Position numbers and translations under genes: made by a program. The notes beneath the pieces are model-generated. The model was not told where the DNA came from. It saw only the letters and a list, made by a program, of their open reading frames with translations, and did no database searches. This document shows positions 57,704-64,000 of a DNA stretch of 64,000 bases, one piece after another. Location of the stretch: assembly GCF_002091955.1 (NCBI RefSeq), contig NZ_MKKY01000073.1, positions 124,001 through 188,000 on the forward strand, written 5' to 3'. Numbering within the stretch: position 1 is the stretch's first letter; each line of letters opens with the position of its first letter. The stretch comes from Rhodococcus sp. 1168. Its GTDB lineage: Bacteria; Actinomycetota; Actinomycetes; Mycobacteriales; Mycobacteriaceae.

Positions 57704-59323
57704 TCAAGCGGTGGCACTGAGGGATGTGGCTGTGCCCGGGAGGGTGTTGCGTTTGGTCGAGAGAGGCGGGTAAAGAGCGGCGCAGATTGCAGTGACGGCG
57801 GCGGTTGCGTCCGCTGGAAGGGCGAATGTGTCTTCGACGTGTCCGTCGGGTCTGGCGACGATCACGTGTGGCGCCTCGGTCAGGTACGGGGTCAGACCGC
57901 CGGCCGGGTTGCCGCCGAGGTCGTGCACCGTGGTGTCGGGTCGTGCAGCGCGTACGGCCTCGGTCAGTGCGCACCACTCTGCATGGTGGTAGCTGTGGCC
58001 GGGCCACAGCAGAATTGTGTGGCGATCGACGGCCAGGACCGGCGCGGTGGGTGTGTGGCGCCACCCGAGTGGTAGTCGTTGCCCGCGGATCAGTGCAGAT
58101 TTGCTGCGTGGGCGCCGGCCGTAGTGCGTGTCGATCTGAGCTAGCTTCGGCGCCAACATCGATTCGAGAGTGCCTGTGGCGGAACCGAGCCGATACAGGG
58201 TGTCGCGAATAGCTATTTTCGGACGCGATGAGTACAGACTGATGTGTGCCAACTGAGTGGAGAGCCCCGAAACGGCAGCGACCGCTGGGCGGCGTTCGGT
58301 GTCGTAGCTGTCGAGGAGTTCTGGTGGATAGTCTCCGCGGGCTACCCCGGCGAGCTTCCATCCGAGGTTGACCGCGTCTTGAAGGCCGGTGTTGAGTCCC
58401 TGTGCTCCGGAGGGACTCATTGCGTGGGCTGCGTCCCCCGCGAGGAATACTCGTCCCCGGCGGAACGTGCTGGCGGTCCTGATGTTGGCGGTGAAGACAC
58501 CGCTGAAGTTCATCTGTCCGAGCCTCTTGCGCCCTGGAACACGCTGTTTCAGAAGCGTTTCGAAGAACTCCCGGTCCGGTACGGGTCCGCTCGTGCCCGC
58601 AGGAACACTTGCGCCGACACGGAATATTCCGTCACCCAAAGGTGCGAGAACCATGTTGCCGTGCCGGGTGAGGTAGTAGGCGGCTTCACTGGTGGTGTGC
58701 TCACCGATGAGTTCGGCGTCGGTGATGGCCAGCTTGGTCTCCAAGGCGTGGCCCGCGAAGTCGAATCCGAACCGTGCGCGGACAGAGCTGGCGTATCCGT
58801 CGGACCCGACGACCCAGTCGAAGCGCTCGGCGCTGGTGTGTCCGTCGTGGCTGATACGCGCGGTGACCATGTTGGCCGTTTGCGCGCCGTCGACGAGCTC
58901 GCGGCCGTACAGCACGGTTCCCCCGAGTGCCGTCAGATGCGATTCGAGGATGGACTCGGTCTTCCATTGGGGAATGGTGATTGCAAACGGATAACCCACT
59001 GCCGGGAGACGATCGAACCGGATGAGGCCGATCCGCTTCTTTTCGGAGTAGTAGTTCATCTGGTCGAAATAGTGACCGTGTGCCACAAGCGTCTCGGCGA
59101 CGCCGATGCGGTCCAACAGCTCGAGAATCCGTGGCCAGAGGATCGTCGCGCGTGAGTGCGGCCCGACGCGGCGGTCCTTGGATATGACGGTGACCTCGGC
59201 GCCACCGATGATCAGTTCACAGGCCAGGGCCAAACCGACGGGCCCTGCACCGACAACGAGAACCGACGGACGGCCCGCAATGGCATCGGTGGGCGCCGTT
59301 GGCAGCGTCTGCGTGGCGCTCAC
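57704..59323 (-). CDS. FAD-dependent aromatic-type monooxygenase
   Basis: 539 residues from GTG 59323 (overlaps the ABM stop). FAD-binding GxGxxG is VLVVGAGPVGLALACEL (about residues 20-36), the DG motif is VVGSDGYASSVR, and the GD motif is RVFLAGDAAHAMSPSGAQGLN. The C-terminal thioredoxin-like domain (about 430-530) is typical of class A hydroxylases of the phenol-hydroxylase/rifampicin-monooxygenase type. It probably hydroxylates or Baeyer-Villiger oxidises the product precursor. Coupled to the ABM gene. Confidence 0.9.
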   Translation of the reverse strand: MSATQTLPTAPTDAIAGRPSVLVVGAGPVGLALACELIIGGAEVTVISKDRRVGPHSRATILWPRILELLDRIGVAETLVAHGHYFDQMNYYSEKKRIGLIRFDRLPAVGYPFAITIPQWKTESILESHLTALGGTVLYGRELVDGAQTANMVTARISHDGHTSAERFDWVVGSDGYASSVRARFGFDFAGHALETKLAITDAELIGEHTTSEAAYYLTRHGNMVLAPLGDGIFRVGASVPAGTSGPVPDREFFETLLKQRVPGRKRLGQMNFSGVFTANIRTASTFRRGRVFLAGDAAHAMSPSGAQGLNTGLQDAVNLGWKLAGVARGDYPPELLDSYDTERRPAVAAVSGLSTQLAHISLYSSRPKIAIRDTLYRLGSATGTLESMLAPKLAQIDTHYGRRPRSKSALIRGQRLPLGWRHTPTAPVLAVDRHTILLWPGHSYHHAEWCALTEAVRAARPDTTVHDLGGNPAGGLTPYLTEAPHVIVARPDGHVEDTFALPADATAAVTAICAALYPPLSTKRNTLPGTATSLSATA

Positions 59324-59613
59324 GCCGGCACCGGTTCGAGTCTGCGCGCAACTGCGGGCGTCGAGAACCGATCTTCGACGGCCTGAAGGAACTTGACTGT
59401 ATGACCCAAGGTCATGTGGTGGTCGATTGCGTTCTGGTCGTCCCATTCCTCGATGAGAATCATCCCGTTGTCATCAGCGGCCGTGGTGTAGAGATCGAAG
59501 ATCAGGCATCCCGGTTCCGCGCGGGTAGCGAGAACGAGGTCGGTGAAGGCGTCGACAACTGTCTGTTTTTCGCCGGGTGCGGCGACGAAGTCGACGATGA
59601 TGTGGATGCTCAT
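59320..59613 (-). CDS. Antibiotic biosynthesis monooxygenase (ABM) domain protein
   Basis: 97 residues, ferredoxin-like dimeric fold. Visible family features: IIVDFVAAPGEKQTVVDAF, EPGCLIFDLYTT and MILIEEWDDQNAIDHHM with the C-terminal EPVPA. Cofactor-free relatives oxidise polyketide quinols; others act as quinol or stress monooxygenases. Four-base overlaps with the genes on both sides place it in the same operon. Confidence 0.88.
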   Translation of the reverse strand: MSIHIIVDFVAAPGEKQTVVDAFTDLVLATRAEPGCLIFDLYTTAADDNGMILIEEWDDQNAIDHHMTLGHTVKFLQAVEDRFSTPAVARRLEPVPA

Positions 59614-60314
59614 GGGAGGAGTCCTTTCGGTTGATCGGCGACCGTGCCGGGGACGAGTGTCATCTCCGGCCGCGGGAGGATCGTTTCGGTTCCTGTACTG
59701 GTCCAGGTGCGGTGACAGTCCGCGACGGTGGATCCGATGTTCTCGAGCCGCAGCGACAGATCTCGTCCCCCTGACAGGGCGACATGTACGGATACGGCGC
59801 CGCAGGTACCGATGAGATCGTTCGATACAGAGGGCGCCGATGCCAGCAGTTCACGCAGTACACCGCCGTGGGTGACCGCAAGTACCGGTTTGCTGGTTGC
59901 GTTGTGTTCGCGATGGATCTGCACGATGGCACTGGCCAACCGCCATCGGACCGCAGTGCGGGTTTCGCCTCCTGCGGGCGCGTAGTTGGCGTCGCCGAGT
60001 AGCCGGTTCATCCCTTCTGGGTCCAGACGCGCGTAGCCGGCCTTGTCGAGTCCGTCGAGCACGCCCAGGTCACGTTCGATCAGCTCCGTCAAGGTGGTGG
60101 GATGTCGTTGGCTCTGTCCTACGATTTGAGCGGTATGGCAACTTCTCACCATGGGGGACGCGTACACCGCCCCCCATGCCTGCGCCGGCAGTTCGAGGGT
60201 CGCGGCGAGCGCTGCACGACGACCACGTTCGTCCAACGGAGGGTCGAGTCGGGACTGAAATTTGTTCGCCGCGTTCAGCGCTGTCTCTGCGTGCCGCATG
60301 AGGACCAGCCTCAT
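59610..60314 (-). CDS. Histidine phosphatase family protein
   Basis: 234 residues. Phosphoglycerate-mutase-like fold with the phospho-His site LMRHAETALN (residues 5-14), a second site in AVTHGGVLREL, and acidic residue E79/R81 near LIERDLG. Probably dephosphorylates a pathway intermediate; if the product contains a sugar, a sugar phosphate is an attractive substrate, but that is inference. ATGA overlap with the ACP gene. Confidence 0.87.
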   Translation of the reverse strand: MRLVLMRHAETALNAANKFQSRLDPPLDERGRRAALAATLELPAQAWGAVYASPMVRSCHTAQIVGQSQRHPTTLTELIERDLGVLDGLDKAGYARLDPEGMNRLLGDANYAPAGGETRTAVRWRLASAIVQIHREHNATSKPVLAVTHGGVLRELLASAPSVSNDLIGTCGAVSVHVALSGGRDLSLRLENIGSTVADCHRTWTSTGTETILPRPEMTLVPGTVADQPKGLLP

Positions 60315-60571
60315 TGTTGGCCGTGTGTCAACACCGCTCGAGCAGCAGCATCGATGGTTTGCGCCGGTTCCAAGACACCGTCGGGGACGCTGAGGGAGAA
60401 CCGTTTCTCTATTGCCAGGGCTATTTCCATCAGTGTCATCGAGTCGATGTCCAGGTCGTCGAGGACTGCACTGGGGACAGCATCGGATTCTGCCACTTGA
60501 TATTTGGTGACGAGTTGGTCGACGATGTGGTTCTGTATTTCGTCGACGTGGACTGCTGTACTTTCGGTCAT
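60311..60571 (-). CDS. Acyl carrier protein
   Basis: 86 residues from ATG 60571. The phosphopantetheine site is S44 in DLDIDSMTLMEIALA, the standard DS(M/L) motif. It carries the acyl chain built or transferred by the two KAS III enzymes of the cluster. Starts 33 bases after the canonical KAS III stop. Confidence 0.9.
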   Translation of the reverse strand: MTESTAVHVDEIQNHIVDQLVTKYQVAESDAVPSAVLDDLDIDSMTLMEIALAIEKRFSLSVPDGVLEPAQTIDAAARAVLTHGQQ

Positions 60572-60603
60572 GGGGTTACTTTCTGTCGAAGCGTGCGGGA
60601 TGG

Positions 60604-61620
60604 CTACGTCATCGGTGACGTGGGTGTATCGATTTCGGGCCAGGTCATGGCCACTGATGCCCAGGTAGCTCCGCCGCCGAAGGCAGTGAGGACTGTTCGA
60701 TCGCCGGGACGCATTTCGTTGCGGGACGCGCTGTCGACGAGCGCAAGTGGGATGGAGGCTGCTGCTGTGTTTCCGACGTTCTCGATGTTGAGTACCGCAC
60801 GGGTCAGGTCGACGTCGAGTTGCTCGGCGACAGTATGAATGATTCGCTTGTTGGCTTGGTGCCCGACGAATCGGTCGATGTCGGAGATCGCCCAACCGGC
60901 CTTCGCTGTGACCGCGCGCGAGGACTCCGTCATGCGGCGGACAGCATTGATGTAGACCTGCTTTCCCTCCATCCGGAAGAACGCATCGTGAGGGTCGGGC
61001 TGCGTTGTGCGAGAACGCTGTTCAGCACCCCCGGAGCGCACTGTGATCAGGTCCGCGAGCCCCCCGTCGCTGCCGGCGTCGAAAGCCAAGAACGCTCCAT
61101 CTTCGTCCGGGGATCCGCGGCGTAGGACCATCGCCCCTGCTCCGTCTCCGAAGATCGCTGCGGTGGTTCGGTCGTGCGGGTCGAGAATGGTACTGAACGA
61201 TTCCGCTCCGATCACCAGAACCGAAGCAGCATGGCCCGCGGCAATCGATGCAGTACCCATCTGTAGTGCGTAGAGAAACCCGGAACACACTGCAGAGATA
61301 TCGAATGCGGGGATTGTGTCGAGCCCCATACGGCTGGCGACGGTGGGCGCGGTCGCCGGGCACGGCCGGTCCGGTGTGGTGGTAGCCAGGATCAACTGGT
61401 CGACCGATGAAATGCCGGCATTCTTCAGCGCGCGCATCCCTGCTTCGGTTGCAAGGTCCCCAGTCGAGAGACCGCCGTCGACTACGCGGCGTTCGGCGAT
61501 GCCGGTGCGTTGACGTATCCACTCATCGGAGGTGTCGAGGCGGGCGGCGAGATCGTGATTGGTAACTACCCGCGGCGGGACGGTGGCGCCGACGCCGGCG
61601 AGTACGGCCGCTGTCGTCAT
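60604..61620 (-). CDS. 3-oxoacyl-ACP synthase III (KAS III, FabH-like)
   Basis: 338 residues from ATG 61620. The Cys-His-Asn triad is complete: C112 (DISAVCSGFLYAL), H254 (FVGHQANKRI) and N284 (ENVGNTAAASIP). Condenses an acyl-CoA with malonyl-ACP to give a 3-ketoacyl-ACP, the type of substrate AvrD is thought to use. The gene is coupled to avrD by an ATGA overlap. Dedicated to this cluster; not the housekeeping fabH neighbourhood. Confidence 0.92.
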   Translation of the reverse strand: MTTAAVLAGVGATVPPRVVTNHDLAARLDTSDEWIRQRTGIAERRVVDGGLSTGDLATEAGMRALKNAGISSVDQLILATTTPDRPCPATAPTVASRMGLDTIPAFDISAVCSGFLYALQMGTASIAAGHAASVLVIGAESFSTILDPHDRTTAAIFGDGAGAMVLRRGSPDEDGAFLAFDAGSDGGLADLITVRSGGAEQRSRTTQPDPHDAFFRMEGKQVYINAVRRMTESSRAVTAKAGWAISDIDRFVGHQANKRIIHTVAEQLDVDLTRAVLNIENVGNTAAASIPLALVDSASRNEMRPGDRTVLTAFGGGATWASVAMTWPEIDTPTSPMT

Positions 61621-62633
61621 CGGTGACCGCCTACGTGGTCGGGAAGTTGATGTGCGACCGAACACGTGAGTTCGATCCCGGCGGCCACGGCCACGATATC
61701 CGCTGTACGCCAGAGTTTTTCGTTTTTGGTGAGGAGTTCGCAGTTGTCCAGCCGTGTCGATACAGCTACACCGGTGTCGGTTCGTTCGGGGGAGTCAGCG
61801 GCCGTGATCGTCGTTCGGCGCATCCATAGTGTGTTGCTGTCGGCGCGCCTCATTTCGTCGAGGTCGTAGAGCAGTACCTGCGCGGTCTGCAAGGCAGTGA
61901 CGAACACATCGACGGGCGTGAGTTCTGTCCCGTTGCTCCCTCCGATGCCGGCAGTGAGAGCGTGGCCGTTGTCGTCGACGAACAGTGTTGCGACGGCCTG
62001 CCTGCCGTCGTCGTCGATGGCGACGTCGACGATCTTGTGACTACGTGTTTTGAATCCGTCACCGTAGTAGCGGGCTCGGGCACTGCCGAGCACCTGCTCG
62101 GGGTGCTCATGGGTTGCCGACCCCTTCGGTGGAGCGGTGGGTTTGTGGTCGATATCGAATCGGACGCGCATGCCGCCGAGCCTGCAGTCGACCCTCGATG
62201 ATGTGGTGGATCCACCCGCACGGGGAACGAGAGCGGTCCGGCGAATAGCGGAAGCCGGAATGTTATCGAGGTTTTCCTGGGGAGCGGAGCCGGCGCTGAT
62301 CTGTATCTTGCGGATCCGCGCTCGGGTGAGCTCGGAAGGTTCCTCGGCACAAGCCAGGCTGGCTTCGGCCAGTTCCGCGCCGAGGATCAAACCATCGAGA
62401 GTGCTGAAGTGCGGGCGTAGTCCCGACGCCGGCTTCTTGACAGACCAATCGCCTGGATACTGGACTCCTACCACGCTGTCGACGGTGGTGCGGTGCTCGT
62501 CGTCGTTGGCATCGTGGCGGATCGAGAGCGGTCCCCGGGTGTAGTCGACTTTACGGAAACCGTCGCCGAAAAATCTGGTGTCTGCGGGACCGAGTAGATC
62601 TTCGATGGTCGGTTCTAGCGTATGGGTGCACAT
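61617..62633 (-). CDS. avrD: AvrD-family protein (syringolide-type biosynthesis)
   Basis: 338 residues from ATG 62633 (GAGAGG RBS; in-frame ATG 62675 rejected). The family hallmarks are DLLGPADTRFFGDGFRKVDY (residues 12-30), YPGDWSVKKPA and PHFSTLDGLILGAELAEAS. Pseudomonas syringae AvrD directs synthesis of syringolides, acyl-glycoside elicitors made from a 3-ketoacyl unit and D-xylulose. A second copy of the opening motif (VLGSARARYYGDGFK, from 181) indicates internal duplication. First gene of the avrD-fabH-acp run. Product chemistry here is inferred. Confidence 0.82.
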   Translation of the reverse strand: MCTHTLEPTIEDLLGPADTRFFGDGFRKVDYTRGPLSIRHDANDDEHRTTVDSVVGVQYPGDWSVKKPASGLRPHFSTLDGLILGAELAEASLACAEEPSELTRARIRKIQISAGSAPQENLDNIPASAIRRTALVPRAGGSTTSSRVDCRLGGMRVRFDIDHKPTAPPKGSATHEHPEQVLGSARARYYGDGFKTRSHKIVDVAIDDDGRQAVATLFVDDNGHALTAGIGGSNGTELTPVDVFVTALQTAQVLLYDLDEMRRADSNTLWMRRTTITAADSPERTDTGVAVSTRLDNCELLTKNEKLWRTADIVAVAAGIELTCSVAHQLPDHVGGHR

Positions 62634-62722
62634 ATGGATGCCTCTCGGGAGATGCGGCGCGCCGTTGCGCCTCACTGAAATGATCTGCGCTGCATATGAT
62701 TACTGGCCAGAGTCGATATAGA

Positions 62723-62747
62723 GAACCACCGTGTATGTCAGTGGTTC
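62723..62747. promoter_or_regulatory. 7-bp inverted repeat between the MFS gene and avrD
   Basis: GAACCAC and GTGGTTC are perfect arms with an 11-base centre, 5 bases after the MFS stop and 89 bases before the avrD start (minus strand). Could be the MFS terminator hairpin or an operator for the avrD operon (for example a TetR-type site). Which one cannot be told from sequence. Confidence 0.4.
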
Positions 62748-62752
62748 ACTGG

Positions 62753-64000
62753 TCACGCGGTTGCGGGCGAGGGTTCGGTACCGATCGACGACGCTCGAAT
62801 TCTCAGGGCGAGCCATGCGGCGACACCGACAACGACCAGCAATACAGCGTCGATCCCGACAGCGACGCGGATCCCGTCGAGTTGTTCGACGCCCAGTGCG
62901 TCGGCGCCGGCCACGGCAGTGAAGATTGCGCTCATCAACGGGATACCGACGGCGATACCGACTTGCTGGCTCTGGGTGGCCATGCCTGTTGCCATTCCTT
63001 GCAGGTCGTCGGTGACTGAAGATGTCGCGATGACCATGAACGACAGCATGGCGAGCATGGAGAATATGCCGTTGACGAATTGGGTGGCCAGTAGTGGGAT
63101 GAGCGCGATGGAGTCGGTTCCCGTCCATACCATCGGTGCCATGAGCAGGCCTTGAAGTGCCAGACTGGCACCCAACGCGGTACGCGGTGCGACTTTGGTG
63201 AGTACTCGGGGGCCGATGAATCCCCCCACTATCTGGCCCAGGCCGATGCCGAGGAGTGTCAGTCCCGCGGCGAGTGGAGACAGTCCTAGAACGTTCTGTA
63301 CGTAGAGCCCGGTGAAGAAGATCAACGCAGTCTCACCGCCGAAGATGAACAGTGCTGCGACGTTGGACACCGCGACCGTTCGCTTCTTCAAAATCTGAAC
63401 CGGAACCAGCGCATCTGCGGATCTGCTTTCGACGATGCTGAACACGCCGAGCAGGCCCAGGCCCGCGGCGAGCGCGAGCAAGGCGATACCGCTGAAACCC
63501 GATTCCGCACCAGTAGTGACGCCGTAGATCACCGCGAACAACCCAGCGGTGATGAGCGCAGCGCCAGGTACGTCCAATTTCTGGCTACTACCCGATCGGC
63601 TCTCGTTCACCACGATGGGCACGATGACGATGGCCGCAACAGCGACCGGAATGTTGATGAAAAACGCCCACCGCCACGAGAGGAGGTCGGTCAGAACTCC
63701 GCCGAGTACCGCCCCGACGGTGAACCCCAAGCTCATCATGACGCCGTTGAGCCCGAGCGCACGCGTCCGCAGTGCTGGATCGGAGAACGTAGTGGTGAGC
63801 AGCGCCAATGCGGCAGGAGTGACGGCTGCGGTCGCCAATCCCTGCAATGTTCGCGCGAGGAGCAGCAGGCTTGGTGATTCAGCGAGCCCGCCGATGACGG
63901 ACGCTACGCACAACAGCACCATGCCGCCGATGAAAATGCGACGACGCCCGATGACGTCTCCCAGCCGCCCGAAGACCAGGGTGCACCCAGCCGCGCACAA
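62753..64000 (-). CDS. MFS drug/metabolite exporter (DHA2, 14-TMS type), N-terminus beyond window
   Basis: 415 codons from the window edge to the stop; the first visible codon is internal, so the N-terminal helix or helices are missing. Motif A is GRLGDVIGRRRIFIGG. Motif C-like segments include SLGFTVGAVLGGVLTDLLSWRWAFFINIP. At least 12 helices remain. EmrB/QacA-like exporters in biosynthetic clusters usually provide product efflux or self-resistance. Same strand as avrD, 120 bases upstream. Confidence 0.88.
   Translation of the reverse strand: MCAAGCTLVFGRLGDVIGRRRIFIGGMVLLCVASVIGGLAESPSLLLLARTLQGLATAAVTPAALALLTTTFSDPALRTRALGLNGVMMSLGFTVGAVLGGVLTDLLSWRWAFFINIPVAVAAIVIVPIVVNESRSGSSQKLDVPGAALITAGLFAVIYGVTTGAESGFSGIALLALAAGLGLLGVFSIVESRSADALVPVQILKKRTVAVSNVAALFIFGGETALIFFTGLYVQNVLGLSPLAAGLTLLGIGLGQIVGGFIGPRVLTKVAPRTALGASLALQGLLMAPMVWTGTDSIALIPLLATQFVNGIFSMLAMLSFMVIATSSVTDDLQGMATGMATQSQQVGIAVGIPLMSAIFTAVAGADALGVEQLDGIRVAVGIDAVLLVVVGVAAWLALRIRASSIGTEPSPATA

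Noticed and set aside
39500..64000. attR copy of the tRNA-Asn 3' end
   Set aside because: Looked for TTCGAGTCCAGCCGGGGGA in the rest of the window and did not find a convincing second copy.

Overview
The window comes from a high-GC actinobacterium, most likely Rhodococcus/Rhodococcoides or a close corynebacterial relative. Gene order from the left edge to about 39.3 kb largely follows the Mycobacterium tuberculosis Rv2402-Rv2342 region: GH15 trehalase, subI-cysTWA, sulfite reductase and APS reductase, hemW, hrcA-dnaJ-rsmE, phoH-ybeY-corC-era, amidase, recO-uppS, smtB-zur, glyS, dgt, dnaG. GTG starts, ATGA/GTGA overlaps and probable leaderless starts are frequent.

1-11.9 kb is a sulfur-assimilation block. 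A sulfate ABC importer (subI-cysT-cysW-cysA, + strand) converges on an overlapping operon sir-cysH-cysD-cysN-cbiX (- strand). CysN has no APS-kinase domain and CysH carries the Fe-S cysteines of an APS reductase, so the route is sulfate -> APS -> sulfite -> sulfide. Both operons are preceded by a short, probably leaderless ORF rich in Cys codons, a likely cysteine-responsive attenuator. 11.9-39.3 kb is housekeeping: heat-shock control, RNA modification and maturation, ribosome GTPase, DNA repair and replication, isoprenoid lipid synthesis, metal regulation and tRNA charging. It contains three decayed loci: a lipid kinase remnant, a YihY/BrkB gene split by TAG, and a response-regulator remnant.

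At 39.44 kb a tRNA-Asn gene marks the start of an accessory island. Next to it are three 10-bp-phased TTGTCAC repeats and a decayed tyrosine integrase. The island carries an unknown coupled two-gene cassette, a DUF4238 protein, an AlbA_2 (Schlafen-type) protein, an uncharacterised gene, and a CBASS anti-phage operon made of CD-NTase, Cap2 (E2-E1), Cap3 (JAB peptidase) and a SAVED-domain effector. The cyclase is frameshifted at a G6 tract. An IS256-family element of 1380 bp with 26-bp inverted repeats and a near-perfect 8-bp target duplication follows.

From 54.06 kb to the right edge, a minus-strand cluster looks like a secondary-metabolite pathway: MFS exporter, AvrD-family protein, ketosynthase III, acyl carrier protein, phosphatase, antibiotic-type monooxygenase, FAD monooxygenase, AhpD-like protein, aldo/keto reductase, SDR and a second, divergent KAS III-like enzyme. 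AvrD of Pseudomonas directs synthesis of syringolide acyl-glycoside signals, so a related ketoacyl-sugar or butenolide-like product is plausible. The right-hand attachment site was not found and core synteny does not resume before 64 kb.
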